A DNA stretch of 33,159 nucleotides, taken from NCBI GenBank assembly GCA_035628645.1, contig DASPJL010000104.1, forward strand, positions 1 to 33,159, given 5' to 3'. Below are positions 32,872-33,159 of the stretch, one piece after another (within the stretch, counting starts at the first letter, position 1; every line of letters starts with the position of its first letter). Below the pieces are notes generated by a model that worked only from the letters and a program-made list of their open reading frames with translations, was not told the origin of the DNA and searched no databases. The translations under genes and the position numbers were made by a program. The DNA is from DASPJL01 sp035628645. Lineage in GTDB: Bacteria > Bacteroidota > Bacteroidia > Cytophagales > Cyclobacteriaceae.

Positions 32872-33159
32872 TCGGAAAAGTTGGGGGGATTGAATTATTA
32901 AGCATAAATATTGGCTAGTCTAAACAGGAAAAAGCTTACATTTTTTACGCCCCTAAACGAACTTCTAAATGCTTTAATTTTCGCATTAAAAGATTCTGCT
33001 GAAGCATTAGTACTGCGATTATTAAAGTAGTTCAGGATGGTCAGATAATGATTTTGAATTGATTTTGAGACGGTATTAAAAGATTTGAATCCTGCTTTTT
33101 CTACTCGGTCGTACCATTGAGCAAGCTTTGTAAATGCTATTCCCTTGTCTTTTGTTGAA
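32864..33159 (-). mobile_element. Insertion sequence end, partial (cut by window edge)
   Basis: The element contains the 3' end of a transposase gene and about 35 bases beyond its stop, including a run of six Gs on the plus strand at 32883-32888. The inner boundary is inferred from where the HepT similarity stops, near 32864-32880. The other end and any terminal repeat partner lie outside the window, so target duplication cannot be tested. Confidence 0.6.
32898..33158 (-). CDS. DDE transposase, C-terminal part (ISL3/ISAon1-like)
   Basis: An open frame enters from the right edge and ends at TAA 32898-32900, giving 86 residues with no start in the window. The sequence HYLTILNYFNNRSTNASAESFNAKIKAFR holds the final catalytic Glu of a DDE transposase in A-E-S-F-N-A-K-I-K, and FRGVKNVSFFLFRLANIYA is a typical C-terminus of Bacteroidota ISL3-like (ISAon1-type) transposases. 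The exact IS family needs the missing part. It truncates the neighbouring hepT-like gene. Confidence 0.8.
   Translation of the reverse strand, partial: STKDKGIAFTKLAQWYDRVEKAGFKSFNTVSKSIQNHYLTILNYFNNRSTNASAESFNAKIKAFRSSFRGVKNVSFFLFRLANIYA

Overview
The window reads as chromosomal housekeeping DNA from an AT-rich member of the Bacteroidota, most likely the Cytophagia/Cytophagales side. Pointers are the gene families (BshA of bacillithiol synthesis, a DUF3098 protein between ftsX and uppP, Bacteroidota-type LeuRS with its extra segment before KMSKS, GT4/GH57 pair, mutL followed by two rhomboids), the near absence of Shine-Dalgarno sequences, a few TAnnTTTG promoter -7 elements, and several genes whose only plausible start is TTG. 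This placement is inference from family resemblance; no rRNA or other marker is present.

Layout. 1-800: minus-strand 5' part of a secreted or lipoprotein gene cut by the window edge, then a TerB-like helical protein. 900-6300: leuS, then a GT4 glycosyltransferase and a GH57 alpha-amylase-like protein, a likely alpha-glucan pair. 6300-8500: ThiE/TenI-like protein, thiD and a Nudix hydrolase. 8700-11600: rnhB, an NRDE/TANGO2-like protein and an MFS transporter closed by a perfect bidirectional terminator. 11600-17300: all minus strand, a halogenase-like flavoprotein, an AlbA_2-domain protein, and a tight mutL-rhomboid-rhomboid block. 17650-21000: a large secreted GH3-like/serine beta-lactamase-like fusion and a CsaA-like tRNA-binding protein. 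21000-23600: fatty-acid hydroxylase, bshA, and small uncharacterised ORFs. 23900-28000: a lipoprotein, a MoeB/ThiF-rhodanese fusion, a PdeM-like phosphoesterase, and an ECF sigma factor with its putative anti-sigma factor. 28000-32500: the compact run ftsX-DUF3098-uppP-truB-ribF, then a CoA-transferase A subunit whose partner B subunit does not follow. 32600-33159: a 5'-truncated HepT-like gene abutting the 3' part of a DDE transposase, so the right edge is an insertion-sequence junction.

The most unusual things are not ordinary genes. Degenerate tandem arrays of period exactly 7 (NNNGAGG or NNNGAAG) sit in intergenic DNA at several places, often starting on a stop codon, including an inverted pair between rnhB and the NRDE gene. 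A 17-bp perfect inverted repeat overlaps the truB stop. The GH3 half of the large fusion protein has lost the motifs expected of a working NagZ-type enzyme while its serine-hydrolase half looks intact. The flavoprotein at 11609-12856 carries motifs of FAD-dependent halogenases. I found no CRISPR array, tRNA, rRNA, riboswitch or defence island.
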